DNA of 64,000 bases. Source: Pseudomonas sp. BSw22131. GTDB lineage: Bacteria; Pseudomonadota; Gammaproteobacteria; Pseudomonadales; Pseudomonadaceae. Below the pieces are notes generated by a model. The model saw only the letters and a program-made list of their open reading frames with translations, was not told the DNA's origin and did not search any database. Numbering within the stretch: position 1 is the stretch's first letter; every line of letters begins with the position of its first letter. The stretch lies in the NCBI RefSeq assembly GCF_026810445.1, contig NZ_CP113949.1, positions 2,108,001-2,172,000 of the forward strand, given 5' to 3'. Position numbers and translations under genes: made by a program. Shown here piece after piece: positions 8,679 through 17,139 of this stretch.

Positions 8679-9818
8679 TCAATTGACAGGCGCTGGCGAA
8701 TAGAGGATCGCCGGCACCGCTTTCAAGCCCGTGAGGCCGAACAGTGTGGTCAGGCTGTTTGCCGTGTCCAGTTGCTGAGCGCTGTCGGGGTAGAACGCCT
8801 GATTGAGGTATTCAAGGGCCAGGATATTCCAGGAGCTGGCGTAAAACTGGTGGTAGATACCATAGACCCGGCCGTTCTGGCTGGCTTTCAGTTGCGCGAA
8901 GCCGGGACGTTTCTGCAACACGCTCAGCGCGTGATCGATCAGAGGCTGGCGAACGCTGTCACCAAAGCCGTAAGGCGGTGCAACCGAGGCGTTGCCGGGG
9001 AATTGCGAGCCGGTCATCACGTAGACATCGGGCTTCTTGCCGAGCACCGTTTCAAGGGTGACATCGCCGGTTGCGCCGGGCAGCAGGCTTGAGCCCAGGT
9101 TTTGGCCGCCAGCAGCTTGCACCAGCTTGCCCCAGTAAACGTCGCCGTGCGTGAAGCAGCACGCCGATACGCCGCCCTGTCCGGCCTTCGCTTCCACGAA
9201 CACCAGTGGTTTTTGCGTGTGCTGTTTGATGATGCCGTCGATCTTTGCCAGACGCTCGCTGTAGAAATCAAGGTAGGCCTTGGCTTCTGCTTCGCGGTTG
9301 AGCACCTTGCCGAGCAGCGCGACGGTCTTCTGGCTATTAGTGACCGGATCAAGGTCGCTGTCGACGAAGACCACCGGAATCTTCAGTGCCGCCAGTTTTT
9401 GCGCAACGCCTGCGTTGTCCAGCGATGCACGGGCGCGTGTCTGGAATACCAGCAGGTCCGGGCGTGAGGCGACGATGGCCTCTAGGTTCAGATCGCCATC
9501 ATCCCCAAACTGCATGTCGATGGCCTGATTCGCAGTTTTCGGCCACTGGTTTTCGAAGACTTTCCAGGTGTTGGCGTCCGAGCGCTTGACGATGTTGTTC
9601 CAGGCAACGATGCGCTGGAAGGGATCGTTGCGGTCCAGCAAGGCCAGGGTAAAAAGGTCGCGCCCGTCCTGAAGAACAATGCGTTTGGGTTCGTGAGCGA
9701 TTTCCACCTGGCGATTGGCAACGTCGGTGACGGTCACGGGATAGGTCGTGGCGTGGGCCAGTGTCTGACCGGTCAGCAACAGACCGAGACCGGCGATGAG
9801 GTGCTTGAAGACGTGCAT
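8679..9818 (-). CDS. Periplasmic iron-chelate binding protein
   Basis: A 379-residue secreted protein with a signal peptide (residues 1 to about 23, ending AHA). It continues with the VTDVANRQVEIAHEPKRIV opening that marks the FepB/BtuF class of solute-binding proteins. A paired-cysteine segment, GGVSACCFTHGDVYWG, lies mid-protein; I recall a similar double cysteine in a subgroup of iron-complex binding proteins. It hands ligand to the permease and ATPase encoded downstream. No TonB-dependent receptor is in the window, so the outer-membrane partner is elsewhere. The Fur box at about 9902 supports an iron role; heme or another chelate is possible. Confidence 0.88.
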   Translation of the reverse strand: MHVFKHLIAGLGLLLTGQTLAHATTYPVTVTDVANRQVEIAHEPKRIVLQDGRDLFTLALLDRNDPFQRIVAWNNIVKRSDANTWKVFENQWPKTANQAIDMQFGDDGDLNLEAIVASRPDLLVFQTRARASLDNAGVAQKLAALKIPVVFVDSDLDPVTNSQKTVALLGKVLNREAEAKAYLDFYSERLAKIDGIIKQHTQKPLVFVEAKAGQGGVSACCFTHGDVYWGKLVQAAGGQNLGSSLLPGATGDVTLETVLGKKPDVYVMTGSQFPGNASVAPPYGFGDSVRQPLIDHALSVLQKRPGFAQLKASQNGRVYGIYHQFYASSWNILALEYLNQAFYPDSAQQLDTANSLTTLFGLTGLKAVPAILYSPAPVN

Positions 9819-9901
9819 CTAGGCATCCATAACAGCGGAAGGGGAGGCGTTGATCGAGGGTTTTCACGACAAGGCGATTAGAAAAAACAGCGACAAGGAT
9901 A

Positions 9902-9916
9902 TGATAATAACTATCA
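9902..9916. promoter_or_regulatory. Fur box upstream of the iron ABC operon
   Basis: TGATAAT-A-ACTATCA is a 7-1-7 inverted repeat with one imperfect pair and matches the core of the Fur consensus. It lies about 84 bases upstream of the binding-protein start. Fur with ferrous iron would repress the operon in iron-replete cells. It is about 200 bases from the plus-strand YghU gene, so control of that gene is less likely. Confidence 0.75.
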
Positions 9917-10115
9917 TTCGTCAGTTAAAAATGTGGTACCCGGCTAAGTTCGTCGCCATCCCCTTGACTGCGCACGCCCTCTGGCAGGTACTGAACCGGA
10001 CGCAAGAGTGGTCGGTCAGATGTTCTCTCCAGTATTGTTCGTGTCCATTGCCGTTCCTGTTCACTATTGGCCTGGCGGTTCCAGGACCGCCGCGACCCAC
10101 GATGAGGTTCACCCC

Positions 10116-10952
10116 ATGAGCAACGCACCTTACGTTCCTCCCAAGGTCTGGCATGACGCGCCGTCCGGTGGCCAGTTTGCCAGCATCAACCGGCCGATCG
10201 CCGGACCCACGCATGACAAGACCCTCGAAGTGGGCAAAAACCCGCTGCAGCTTTACTCGCTCGCCACGCCGAACGGCATCAAGGTGACGATCATGCTGGA
10301 GGAGTTGTTGGCACTCGGTCACACCGGAGCCGAATACGACGCCTGGCTGATTCGTATCGGCGAGGGCGACCAGTTCTCCAGCGGTTTTGTGGATATCAAC
10401 CCCAATTCCAAAATACCCGCACTGCTTGATTGCAGCGTCGAACCGGCCATTCGGCTGTTCGAGTCTGGCTCGATCTTGTTGTACCTGGCCGAGAAGTTTG
10501 GCTGCTTGCTGCCTACCGATCCGGCAGGTCGCGCTGAAACGCTCAACTGGCTGTTCTGGCAGATGGGCGCGGCGCCTTATCTGGGCGGCGGTTTTGGGCA
10601 CTTCTATGCGTACGCGCCCGAGAAGCTCGAGTACCCGATCAACCGGTTCACCATGGAGGCCAAGCGTCAGTTGGACGTCCTCGACCGGCGCCTGAGCGAG
10701 AACCGTTATCTGGCGGGCGATACGTACACTATCGCCGACATCGCGGTGTGGTCCTGGTATGGCCAGTTGGCGTTGGGCGATCTGTATTCAGCGGCGGAAT
10801 TTCTAGCGGTCCATGAATACACCCACGTGCAACGCTGGACGCAGGAAATCGCCAGCCGGCCCGCAGTGATTCGCGGTCGGCGGGTCAATCCGACGTGGGG
10901 CGACGAAGCCACACAGGTGGCGGAGCGGCATTCGGCGGCGGATCTGGATTAA
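10116..10952 (+). CDS. yghU: YghU-type glutathione transferase-like protein
   Basis: A 278-residue cytoplasmic protein that closely follows E. coli YghU from memory: a long N-terminal extension (PKVWHDAP.., INRPIAGPTHDKTL), then LQLYSLATPNGIKVTIMLEE, IGEGDQFSSGFVDINPNSK and FGHFYAYAPEKLEYPINRF. YghU relatives bind two glutathione molecules and reduce disulfides or organic hydroperoxides. The start at 10116 is preceded by GAGG. It stands alone between the Fur-controlled importer (divergent) and a RidA-like gene about 85 bases downstream on the same strand, which could be cotranscribed. Confidence 0.9.
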   Translation: MSNAPYVPPKVWHDAPSGGQFASINRPIAGPTHDKTLEVGKNPLQLYSLATPNGIKVTIMLEELLALGHTGAEYDAWLIRIGEGDQFSSGFVDINPNSKIPALLDCSVEPAIRLFESGSILLYLAEKFGCLLPTDPAGRAETLNWLFWQMGAAPYLGGGFGHFYAYAPEKLEYPINRFTMEAKRQLDVLDRRLSENRYLAGDTYTIADIAVWSWYGQLALGDLYSAAEFLAVHEYTHVQRWTQEIASRPAVIRGRRVNPTWGDEATQVAERHSAADLD

Positions 10953-11036
10953 CAGTCAGCGCACACGCTGCCGCTCGCGCAGCGTGAAATGCCGTTCAGG
11001 CGGATAGTCATTCAACTTACGTTTATCAGGATTTCC

Positions 11037-11417
11037 ATGGCCAATCACGACCTCACATTTATCCCCGATCCCGATGCGGAATCGATCTCTTCGGATGTCG
11101 CCGGATTTGGTGGGCTTTTGGTGTCCACTCAAATTCCTACTCACGCAGATGGCACTCTTGAGTTGGGGGGGATTACCGAACAAAGCGAGTGCACGCTGCA
11201 AGCCCTAAAAGTTGCACTGGAGCGCGCTGGCAGCTCAATGGACCGGGTCCTGCATTTGACGATTTATCTTACCGATATGGCTGATCGCGCCGCGTTCAAT
11301 GAGGTTTACCAGCGATTTTTTGCCAGGCCCTGGCCGGTCCGGGCGGCGGTAGGCGTCGCTGCGCTGGCAGTTGAGGGTATGCGTGTCGAGGTGACGGCGA
11401 TGGCGGCCAAAGCTTGA
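11037..11417 (+). CDS. RidA-family (YjgF/YER057c/UK114) protein
   Basis: A 126-residue cytoplasmic protein. The ATG at 11037 has AGGA 5-6 bases upstream; longer frames lack support. The fold markers are GFGGLLVSTQIP early, repeated hydrophobic strands, LTIYLTDMADRAAFNEVY, and a C-terminal RAAVGVAALAVEGMRVEVTAMAA matching the 'R..v.v..Lp....vEie..A' signature. The substrate-contact arginine is present at the start of that last block. RidA hydrolyses reactive enamines and imines from PLP enzymes; many paralogues have other or unknown roles. It follows YghU, hinting at shared detoxification. Confidence 0.85.
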   Translation: MANHDLTFIPDPDAESISSDVAGFGGLLVSTQIPTHADGTLELGGITEQSECTLQALKVALERAGSSMDRVLHLTIYLTDMADRAAFNEVYQRFFARPWPVRAAVGVAALAVEGMRVEVTAMAAKA

Positions 11418-11600
11418 GGCGCTGTCAGTAAGTTACGCGCTCATCGGCGCGGTTTTGCGCGTCGATGAGCAGTCTTGAGTGTCAGTGGTCCGTGGCGCTC
11501 TTGCTTATATGATTGCTTGGTATTACGTCATGTGATGGATCTAGAAGAAAACGGCGAATATCTTTAATCCAAATGGATGATTCTCTTTTCAAATCCATCT

Positions 11601-11616
11601 GCGCGAATATTGCGCG
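11601..11616. promoter_or_regulatory. Candidate operator before Cro/CI-type gene
   Basis: GCGCGAATATTGCGCG is a near-palindrome about 60 bases upstream of the regulator start, directly followed by GATAAT, which could be a -10 element. A flanking ATGGAT..ATCCAT pair lies just upstream. Position and symmetry suggest autoregulation, but nothing else supports it. Confidence 0.3.
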
Positions 11617-11676
11617 ATAATAGCCATGTGCCTAAACTGGTGAATTAGTATTTAATTGTAATAGGCCACTGCAAGT

Positions 11677-12012
11677 ATGGACACGTTTGGGAGCCGCTTA
11701 AGGGAGGAGCGTATTCGTAGCAAGCTGACTCAAACCGCCCTCGCCGAGATTGGTGGCGTGCAGCCAAATGCCCGAGGGCACTACGAAAACGGTCAGCGCA
11801 TGCCGCGTGTTGACTACCTCTTGGCAACGGCAAGCGTTATCGATGTTAGCTACTTAGTTACCGGACGACGTATGTTAGATACATTCGCAGAGATGTCTCA
11901 GGATGAACACGACATACTTGTTGCGCTAAGGAAAATGCCGCAGGACGATAAGGAAGCTGTGAATCATTTATTCAAAACCTGGCTCAGGCATTGTTATGCA
12001 AGTCAGAACTAG
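11677..12012 (+). CDS. Cro/CI-type (XRE) helix-turn-helix regulator
   Basis: A 111-residue DNA-binding protein. Residues about 1-60 form a classical Xre helix-turn-helix: FGSRLREERIRSKLTQTALA, then GGVQPNARGHYENGQRMPRVDYL. A short C-terminal region (DEHDILVALRKMP..) may dimerise. The layout is that of phage-type repressors, but there is no integrase or phage gene here. Sequence around it is AT-richer than the neighbours, suggesting transfer. It has no partner toxin gene and is followed by a terminator-like hairpin, so it looks monocistronic. Confidence 0.85.
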   Translation: MDTFGSRLREERIRSKLTQTALAEIGGVQPNARGHYENGQRMPRVDYLLATASVIDVSYLVTGRRMLDTFAEMSQDEHDILVALRKMPQDDKEAVNHLFKTWLRHCYASQN

Positions 12013-12054
12013 CACTTCAATACAGATACATAACTTTAAACATAAAGCGTCATT

Positions 12055-12082
12055 CGACGCAGGCAGTTTTTTGCCTGCGTCG
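12055..12082. terminator. Hairpin after the XRE gene
   Basis: CGACGCAGGCA and TGCCTGCGTCG form a perfect 11-bp stem around a GTTTTT-type loop, 43 bases after the stop codon. The following ATTTG is a weak U-tract, so termination is likely but not textbook. Confidence 0.6.
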
Positions 12083-12218
12083 ATTTGATGTGCGCGTTGA
12101 CTAATGCTGCTGGCTTGCGTTGCGTTTCCGACCGAAGGGCCGCCGCGCTGCTGACGTTGCTGAACACAGGCACATTGCCATCTGTATAGTACTGCGACCG
12201 CATGTCCTGGCTATCCTC

Positions 12219-13259
12219 ATGAACTACCTGCTCTCTGTGTGCTGGGTCATTTTTTCCCTTTTCTTCGGTACGCAGGCCAGCGCCGAAGATCAGGTTCTGC
12301 GTGTGCTGGCGTGGCCCGGTTATGCCGACAGCGACATCGTGGCTGCTTTCGAAAAGCGCCACAAGGTGAACGTGGAAATCACGCTGGTGGGCAGCGATGA
12401 AGTCCTTCGCAGCAAGTTGAGCGCCAATCAGGGCGCGGATTTCGACGTGATTGCCGCCAATACTGCTGAGATCCACAACTACGCACAGCAGGGCTTGTTG
12501 CAACCTGTGCATCCCGAACGCATTGCCAACACCGCCCGCCAGCTCCCGCGTTTTCGCGATTATTCAAAACTCCCCGACATCGTGATTGACGGCCAGATCT
12601 ACGCAGTGCCTTACGCCTGGTCCGACATGGGCCTGATCTACGACCGCAAGCAATTCAGCCAGCCCCCGGATTCGATCACCAGCATGTGGGACCCGGCGTT
12701 CAAAGGTCGCGTGCTGGCGTTCAATACCGGCAACCATAATTACTCTCTCGCCAGCCTCGCACTTGGCGGCAACCCGTTTCAGATCGGTGCCGAGGAATTT
12801 CCAAGGGTCACCGACAAGCTGGTCGCCCTACGGCGTAACGTCCTGACTTTTTACTCGCTGCCTGAAGAGGCCGCCGAGTTGTTTCGCACGCATAGGGTGG
12901 CGCTGATATTTGCCAATTATGGCCGTCAGCAGCTCAAGCAGCTTCGCGATGCGGGTGTTGATGTCGGCTATGTGGTCCCGCAGGAGGGCGCGCTGGCGTG
13001 GCTCGATTGCTGGGCGATCAGTCGTAAGGCCCGTGACCCGGCGCTGGCGGCGCAGTGGATCAATTTCATGCTCGAACCCGAGGCCAGCCGCGCCCTCAGT
13101 GATCGTCAGGACTTGTCCAGTACGGTTGAAGAACCCAAAGACGCCAGCCCCTCCGGCCGTTTAATCTGGCTGCGTCCGGTTGAGGACGATCAGCGTCGCG
13201 CGGCGCTGTGGGAGCGCATCATGTCGGGCGAGCGTCCACCGTTGAGGGAACTGCCATGA
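12219..13259 (+). CDS. PotD-like periplasmic binding protein paired with a diguanylate cyclase
   Basis: A 346-residue secreted protein with a signal peptide (1 to about 22, ending ASA) and the spermidine/putrescine-binding layout: VLAWPGYADSDIVAAFEKR, GADFDVIAAN, YAVPYAWSDMGLIYDR and late LDCWAISRKARDP. No polyamine permease or ATPase genes are adjacent. Instead its stop overlaps the start of a membrane diguanylate cyclase (ATGA). That arrangement resembles Vibrio cholerae NspS-MbaA, in which a PotD-like protein senses norspermidine or spermidine for a cyclic-di-GMP enzyme rather than transporting it. Ligand and sensory role are inference. The ribosome binding site is weak. Confidence 0.85.
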   Translation: MNYLLSVCWVIFSLFFGTQASAEDQVLRVLAWPGYADSDIVAAFEKRHKVNVEITLVGSDEVLRSKLSANQGADFDVIAANTAEIHNYAQQGLLQPVHPERIANTARQLPRFRDYSKLPDIVIDGQIYAVPYAWSDMGLIYDRKQFSQPPDSITSMWDPAFKGRVLAFNTGNHNYSLASLALGGNPFQIGAEEFPRVTDKLVALRRNVLTFYSLPEEAAELFRTHRVALIFANYGRQQLKQLRDAGVDVGYVVPQEGALAWLDCWAISRKARDPALAAQWINFMLEPEASRALSDRQDLSSTVEEPKDASPSGRLIWLRPVEDDQRRAALWERIMSGERPPLRELP

Positions 13260-14977
13260 GGTTCGGCATCGCGTTCAAACTCGGTTGCCTGATGGCCTTG
13301 TTCGGGATGCTGCCGACTGCGCTTGCGGGGTATTACATCTACAACAGCAGCCGGGAAATGCTGCTGCAAGGCGCGGAGCGCGACTTGTTGACCTCGGTGC
13401 AGGTGCTGGGGCGTGATTTGCGCAGCAGTCTGCGCAACATTTCGCGGGACGTAGCGGTGCTCGGTAATGGCCCGCATGTGCGTGAACTGGGCGACATCGC
13501 CGAGCAACACACCCGGACCGAGGTTCAGGACAACCTGGCGGACTCCTTTCGCGCGATGTTGCTGGCGCACCCGGACTACATGCAGATCCGGCTGATCAGC
13601 GCCACCGATCACGGTCTGGAACTGGTGCGGCAGGACCGTGACGGCCACGATATCGTCAGGGTCACCGGCAATGATCTTCAGGAGAAAGGGCATTACGCCT
13701 ACGTGTTCGAGACGCTGAACCTGGCGCCCGGCGACGTACGCGTATCCCCCATCGTTATCAACCACGAACAGGGCGCGCACTCAGGGCTCGGCAAGCCGAC
13801 GCTGCACGTTTCGACACCGGTTGCCGATGCCGCAGGCAACGTATTCGCGTTGTTGGTGATCAACGTTGACCTCGACCAGCTGTTTAGCCAACTGCAAAGT
13901 GATTTGCCCAGCGAGTATCAGGTGTACCTGAGCAATCGGTGGGGTGATTTGCTGGTGCACCCCGACGATCGACGCACGTTCGGATTTGATCAGGGCCGCC
14001 GGCTGTTTTTGCAGGACGAGTTTCCTGATGTGGCGCAACTGCTGGATGACCCCGGCCCGAGCAGTGTGATCACCCGCAGCGTCGAGCAGGACCAGCAGGA
14101 GCGACTGGTTGCGGCGTTTGTGCGGCTGTCTCAAAACGGGGCGTCGCAGCCTTTTGTCGTGCTGGGCCTTGGCCAACAGCAAAGTCACGTACTGGCGCAG
14201 GCCTCCCGTGCGGGCACCGATATCTTTCGGATCGCCCTGTTTTTCAGCGTGTTGGCGCTGCTTGCGGCGTTCGTTGCGTCACGCGCGCTGATCCGTCCTT
14301 TGCGCAGCATGACCGATGCGGTAGAGCTGTTTTCCCGCGAGCGCAAGATCACCGAACTCCCGCCAAGGCGCGATGAACTGGGCGTCTTGTCCAGGCGTTT
14401 TCATGCCATGAAGCAGGAGATTCTCGACCAGCTCGATGACCTCACCAGCAGCCGCGCCGCGTTCGAACACCTGGCCCGACATGATCCGTTGACTGAACTG
14501 CCCAATCGGCGAATGTGCTTTGAACGACTGGAGCATGCGCTGACCGTGGCACGGTTGAATTCAGAACAGATGGCGTTACTGTTTGTCGACCTCGATCATT
14601 TCAAGGAGATGAATGATCAATACGGCCATCACTTCGGTGACCGGGTCTTGCAGGCGGTGGCCAAGTTGCTGATCTCGGCAAGCGACAACGCTGATTGTGT
14701 GTCGCGGCTGGGCGGGGATGAGTTCGTGATGTTTTTCAGCAACGTGAAAGATCCCCGGAAAATCGTCTTGCTGCTTGAGAAACTCCACCAGTGTTTCCAG
14801 CTGCCGTTGTTCATTGATGGGCGGAAAGTGCAGATCCACGCCAGCATGGGTGTGAGCCTGTTCCCTCAGGACGGCAGCGACATAGAGACGCTGATTCAAC
14901 ATGCCGACAACGCAATGTACAAAGCCAAGAGTGCTGGCCGTAATCGGTACTCCTTCGACATGCCGGGGCGGGGCTGA
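13256..14977 (+). CDS. Membrane diguanylate cyclase with Cache-like sensor and HAMP
   Basis: A 573-residue inner-membrane protein predicted to make cyclic di-GMP. It has a membrane segment (about 7-29), a large periplasmic region resembling a double Cache domain (about 30-320), a second membrane segment (about 323-345), HAMP (about 346-395) and GGDEF (about 405-570). The LGGDEF loop is intact near residue 486, as are DLDHFKEMNDQYGH and the AKSAGRN ending. The inhibitory RxxD position reads DNAD, so the arginine is missing and product inhibition may be relaxed. It starts inside the stop of the PotD-like gene, implying coupled translation and a joint sensing complex. Confidence 0.92.
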   Translation: MRFGIAFKLGCLMALFGMLPTALAGYYIYNSSREMLLQGAERDLLTSVQVLGRDLRSSLRNISRDVAVLGNGPHVRELGDIAEQHTRTEVQDNLADSFRAMLLAHPDYMQIRLISATDHGLELVRQDRDGHDIVRVTGNDLQEKGHYAYVFETLNLAPGDVRVSPIVINHEQGAHSGLGKPTLHVSTPVADAAGNVFALLVINVDLDQLFSQLQSDLPSEYQVYLSNRWGDLLVHPDDRRTFGFDQGRRLFLQDEFPDVAQLLDDPGPSSVITRSVEQDQQERLVAAFVRLSQNGASQPFVVLGLGQQQSHVLAQASRAGTDIFRIALFFSVLALLAAFVASRALIRPLRSMTDAVELFSRERKITELPPRRDELGVLSRRFHAMKQEILDQLDDLTSSRAAFEHLARHDPLTELPNRRMCFERLEHALTVARLNSEQMALLFVDLDHFKEMNDQYGHHFGDRVLQAVAKLLISASDNADCVSRLGGDEFVMFFSNVKDPRKIVLLLEKLHQCFQLPLFIDGRKVQIHASMGVSLFPQDGSDIETLIQHADNAMYKAKSAGRNRYSFDMPGRG

Positions 14978-15020
14978 GTCGCCGCGTCAGCCTCGCTCGG
15001 GCGCGTAATGCGCTCAGGTT

Positions 15021-15095
15021 AGCAACGCGAGGCCGCGATGGGCTGCGCAGCGGCCCTGAACCCGGACACTTCAGCTGTACCTGATGCACCGCATT
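15021..15095. repeat. Dispersed GCGAGGCCGCGAT repeat, copy 1
   Basis: The segment from AACGCGAGGCCGCGATGGGC to CTGATGCACCGCATT is nearly the same as those at 46548-46634 and 46742-46828. An internal GGCCGC..GCGGCC palindrome allows a hairpin. It lies between converging genes, as expected for a non-coding intergenic repeat. Confidence 0.75.
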
Positions 15096-15203
15096 CACTG
15101 AATTTACTGCCGCTGCGCAGCAGATCGTCAGCAAGCTGGACTCCTACGCCCTCCGGGCAGAATCAAAACCCTGGCCTCAACGGAAACCGGGGGCGTTCTG
15201 GTT

Positions 15204-16292
15204 TCAAGCCGGTTCAGCGACCTGCGCCAGGGTGGGGTAGTCGGTGTAGCCCACCTCGACGCCAGCGTAGAAATACTCTCGACGGGCCTCGTTCCACGCA
15301 GCGCCAACCCGCAGACGTTCCGGCAGGTCCGGATTAGCGATAAAGGGTACGCCGAACGCAATGGCGTCTGCTTTCCCGGCGCCCAGCCAGGCCTGAGCCG
15401 AATCCTGGGTGAACGCTTCGTTGGCGATGTGATGGCCGCCAAAGGTGTCCTTGAGCATCGGTCCAATGCTGTCGGGGCCTTCTTTTTCACGGGTGCTGAT
15501 GAACGCAATCTTGCGCTTCCCGAGTTCGCGGGCGACGTGCTTGAACGTTTCCACCGGGTTGTCATCGCCCATGCTGTGGTCGATGTAACTGCCGACGCCG
15601 CCGTCGCCACGAGGGGCAAGGTGAACCCCGACCCGGCCTGCGCCCCACACGCTGATTGCCGCATCGGTCACTTCCAGCAGCAAGCGCGCGCGATTGGCAT
15701 GTGATCCGCCATAAGCGTCGGTGCGCGTGTTGCTCGAACTTTGCAGAAACTGGTCCGGCAGATAACCGTTGGCACCGTGGACCAGCACGCCGTCAAAACC
15801 TGCACGTTTGGCGTTTTCAGCCCCTTGGCGGTAGGCCTCGATAATCCCTGGAATCTCCTCGATCGCAAGTGCCCGTGGCGTTGGGAACGGCACTTTGGGC
15901 CGCAGATGGCTCACATGGCCTTTGGGCTGAATGGCGCTGGGTGCTACAGGCAGCGCGCCGTCGAGGAATACCGGATGAGAGATGCGCCCGACGTGCCACA
16001 ACTGCAGCACGATCTTCCCGCCTGCCCGGTGCACGGCGTCAGTCACCAGCGACCAGCCTGCGACCTGCGCTTCAGACCAGATGCCCGGTGTGTCTGCGTA
16101 GCCCACGCCCATTGGCGTGACCGACGTTGCCTCGCTCAGGATCAGCCCGGCGCCGGCGCGTTGGGTGTAATACTCGGCCATCAGCGCATTGGGCACGCGG
16201 TCGATGGCGCGGCTGCGGGTTAAAGGTGCCATCACCACCCGGTTGGCGAGTGCGATATCACCGAAAGTGACGGGGTCAAAAAGAGTGCTCAT
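15204..16292 (-). CDS. Old yellow enzyme (NemA/XenB-type flavin reductase)
   Basis: A 362-residue FMN-dependent ene-reductase that uses NAD(P)H to reduce activated alkenes, nitro compounds or nitrate esters. Marks include VVMAPLTRSRA, LQLWHVGRISHP, VLVHGANGYLPDQFL with the substrate-binding His/Asn pair, SSSNTRTDAYGGS and the late FGVPFIANPDLPERL. The start at 16292 (MSTLFDPV) is chosen because it begins the conserved domain; a longer frame adds a non-conserved leader. It is the downstream gene of a minus-strand TetR / DJ-1 / OYE set, an arrangement like E. coli nemR-nemA, although a strong hairpin separates it from the DJ-1 gene. Confidence 0.92.
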   Translation of the reverse strand: MSTLFDPVTFGDIALANRVVMAPLTRSRAIDRVPNALMAEYYTQRAGAGLILSEATSVTPMGVGYADTPGIWSEAQVAGWSLVTDAVHRAGGKIVLQLWHVGRISHPVFLDGALPVAPSAIQPKGHVSHLRPKVPFPTPRALAIEEIPGIIEAYRQGAENAKRAGFDGVLVHGANGYLPDQFLQSSSNTRTDAYGGSHANRARLLLEVTDAAISVWGAGRVGVHLAPRGDGGVGSYIDHSMGDDNPVETFKHVARELGKRKIAFISTREKEGPDSIGPMLKDTFGGHHIANEAFTQDSAQAWLGAGKADAIAFGVPFIANPDLPERLRVGAAWNEARREYFYAGVEVGYTDYPTLAQVAEPA

Positions 16293-16378
16293 TACCTGTG
16301 TTCCCGAACGCGGCGCAAACGCTCCCCGGCCTCTGAAAACAAAGGGCATCAACAGCAAGGGGAGGGCGCGTAGAAAGT

Positions 16379-16407
16379 ATCCGGGCGTCTGAATCAGACG
16401 CCCGGAT
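16379..16407. terminator. Hairpin between DJ-1 and OYE genes
   Basis: ATCCGGGCGTCTGA and TCAGACGCCCGGAT are perfect complements with almost no loop. On the minus strand the structure lies just beyond the DJ-1 stop and is followed by a T-containing but weak tract. It may reduce read-through into the OYE gene or stabilise the upstream transcript. Confidence 0.6.
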
Positions 16408-16425
16408 GGGTTATTGCAGAGGTGT

Positions 16426-17109
16426 TCAGCGGTTACCGAGCTTGTCCAGCAGCGCTTGGGCGCCAGCCTCGGACGACGCCGGGTTCTGGCCGGTGATCAA
16501 CAGCCCATCCTCGACCACGTAGGACTGCCAGTCGGCGCCCTTGGAGTATTGGCCGCCGTTGTGTTTGAGCATGTCCTCAACCAGAAACGGCACCACGTCG
16601 GTCAGGCCGACCGCGTCTTCTTCGGTGTTGGTAAAGCCGGTGACGGATTTGCCCGACACCAACGGCTTGCCATCGGCTGACTTGACGTGGCGCAGAACGC
16701 CCGGCGCATGGCATACCGCGGCAACCGGCTTGCCGGCGGACAGGGTGCTTTCGATCAGCGCGATGGAGTCTGCGTCTTCAGCCAGGTCCCACAGCGGGCC
16801 ATGGCCGCCTGGGTAAAACACTGCGTCGTAATCGCCGCGTGCCGCATCCTTCAACAGCAGGGTGCTGGCCAGTTGTGCTTTGGCGCTGCTGTCGGCATCG
16901 AAGCGGCGGGTGGCGTCGGTTTGCGCATCTGCCTCACTGCTTTTCGGGTCCAGCGGAGGCTGACCGCCCTTGGGCGAAGCCAGAACGATCTCCACGCCTG
17001 CGTCCTTGAACACGTAATACGGCGCGGCAAATTCTTCCAGCCAAAAACCGGTTTTCTTGCCGGTGTTGCCCAGTGCGTCGTGGGATGTCAGAACCATCAG
17101 AATCTTCAT
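16426..17109 (-). CDS. DJ-1/PfpI-family protein, Hsp31-like
   Basis: A 227-residue cytoplasmic protein with the larger Hsp31/glyoxalase III layout rather than the short PfpI form: MVLTSHDALGNTGKKTGFWLEE at the N-terminus, VFYPGGHGPLWD with the conserved acidic-pocket region, and AAVCHAPGVLR carrying the nucleophilic cysteine followed by histidine. Relatives convert methylglyoxal to lactate or act as chaperones. The start at 17109 has AGAGGTAA upstream. It follows the TetR gene by 30 bases on the same strand and precedes the OYE gene, consistent with an electrophile-induced unit. Confidence 0.88.
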   Translation of the reverse strand: MKILMVLTSHDALGNTGKKTGFWLEEFAAPYYVFKDAGVEIVLASPKGGQPPLDPKSSEADAQTDATRRFDADSSAKAQLASTLLLKDAARGDYDAVFYPGGHGPLWDLAEDADSIALIESTLSAGKPVAAVCHAPGVLRHVKSADGKPLVSGKSVTGFTNTEEDAVGLTDVVPFLVEDMLKHNGGQYSKGADWQSYVVEDGLLITGQNPASSEAGAQALLDKLGNR

Positions 17110-17139
17110 GGGTGTTACCTCTGGTTTGATCAAAAAATG

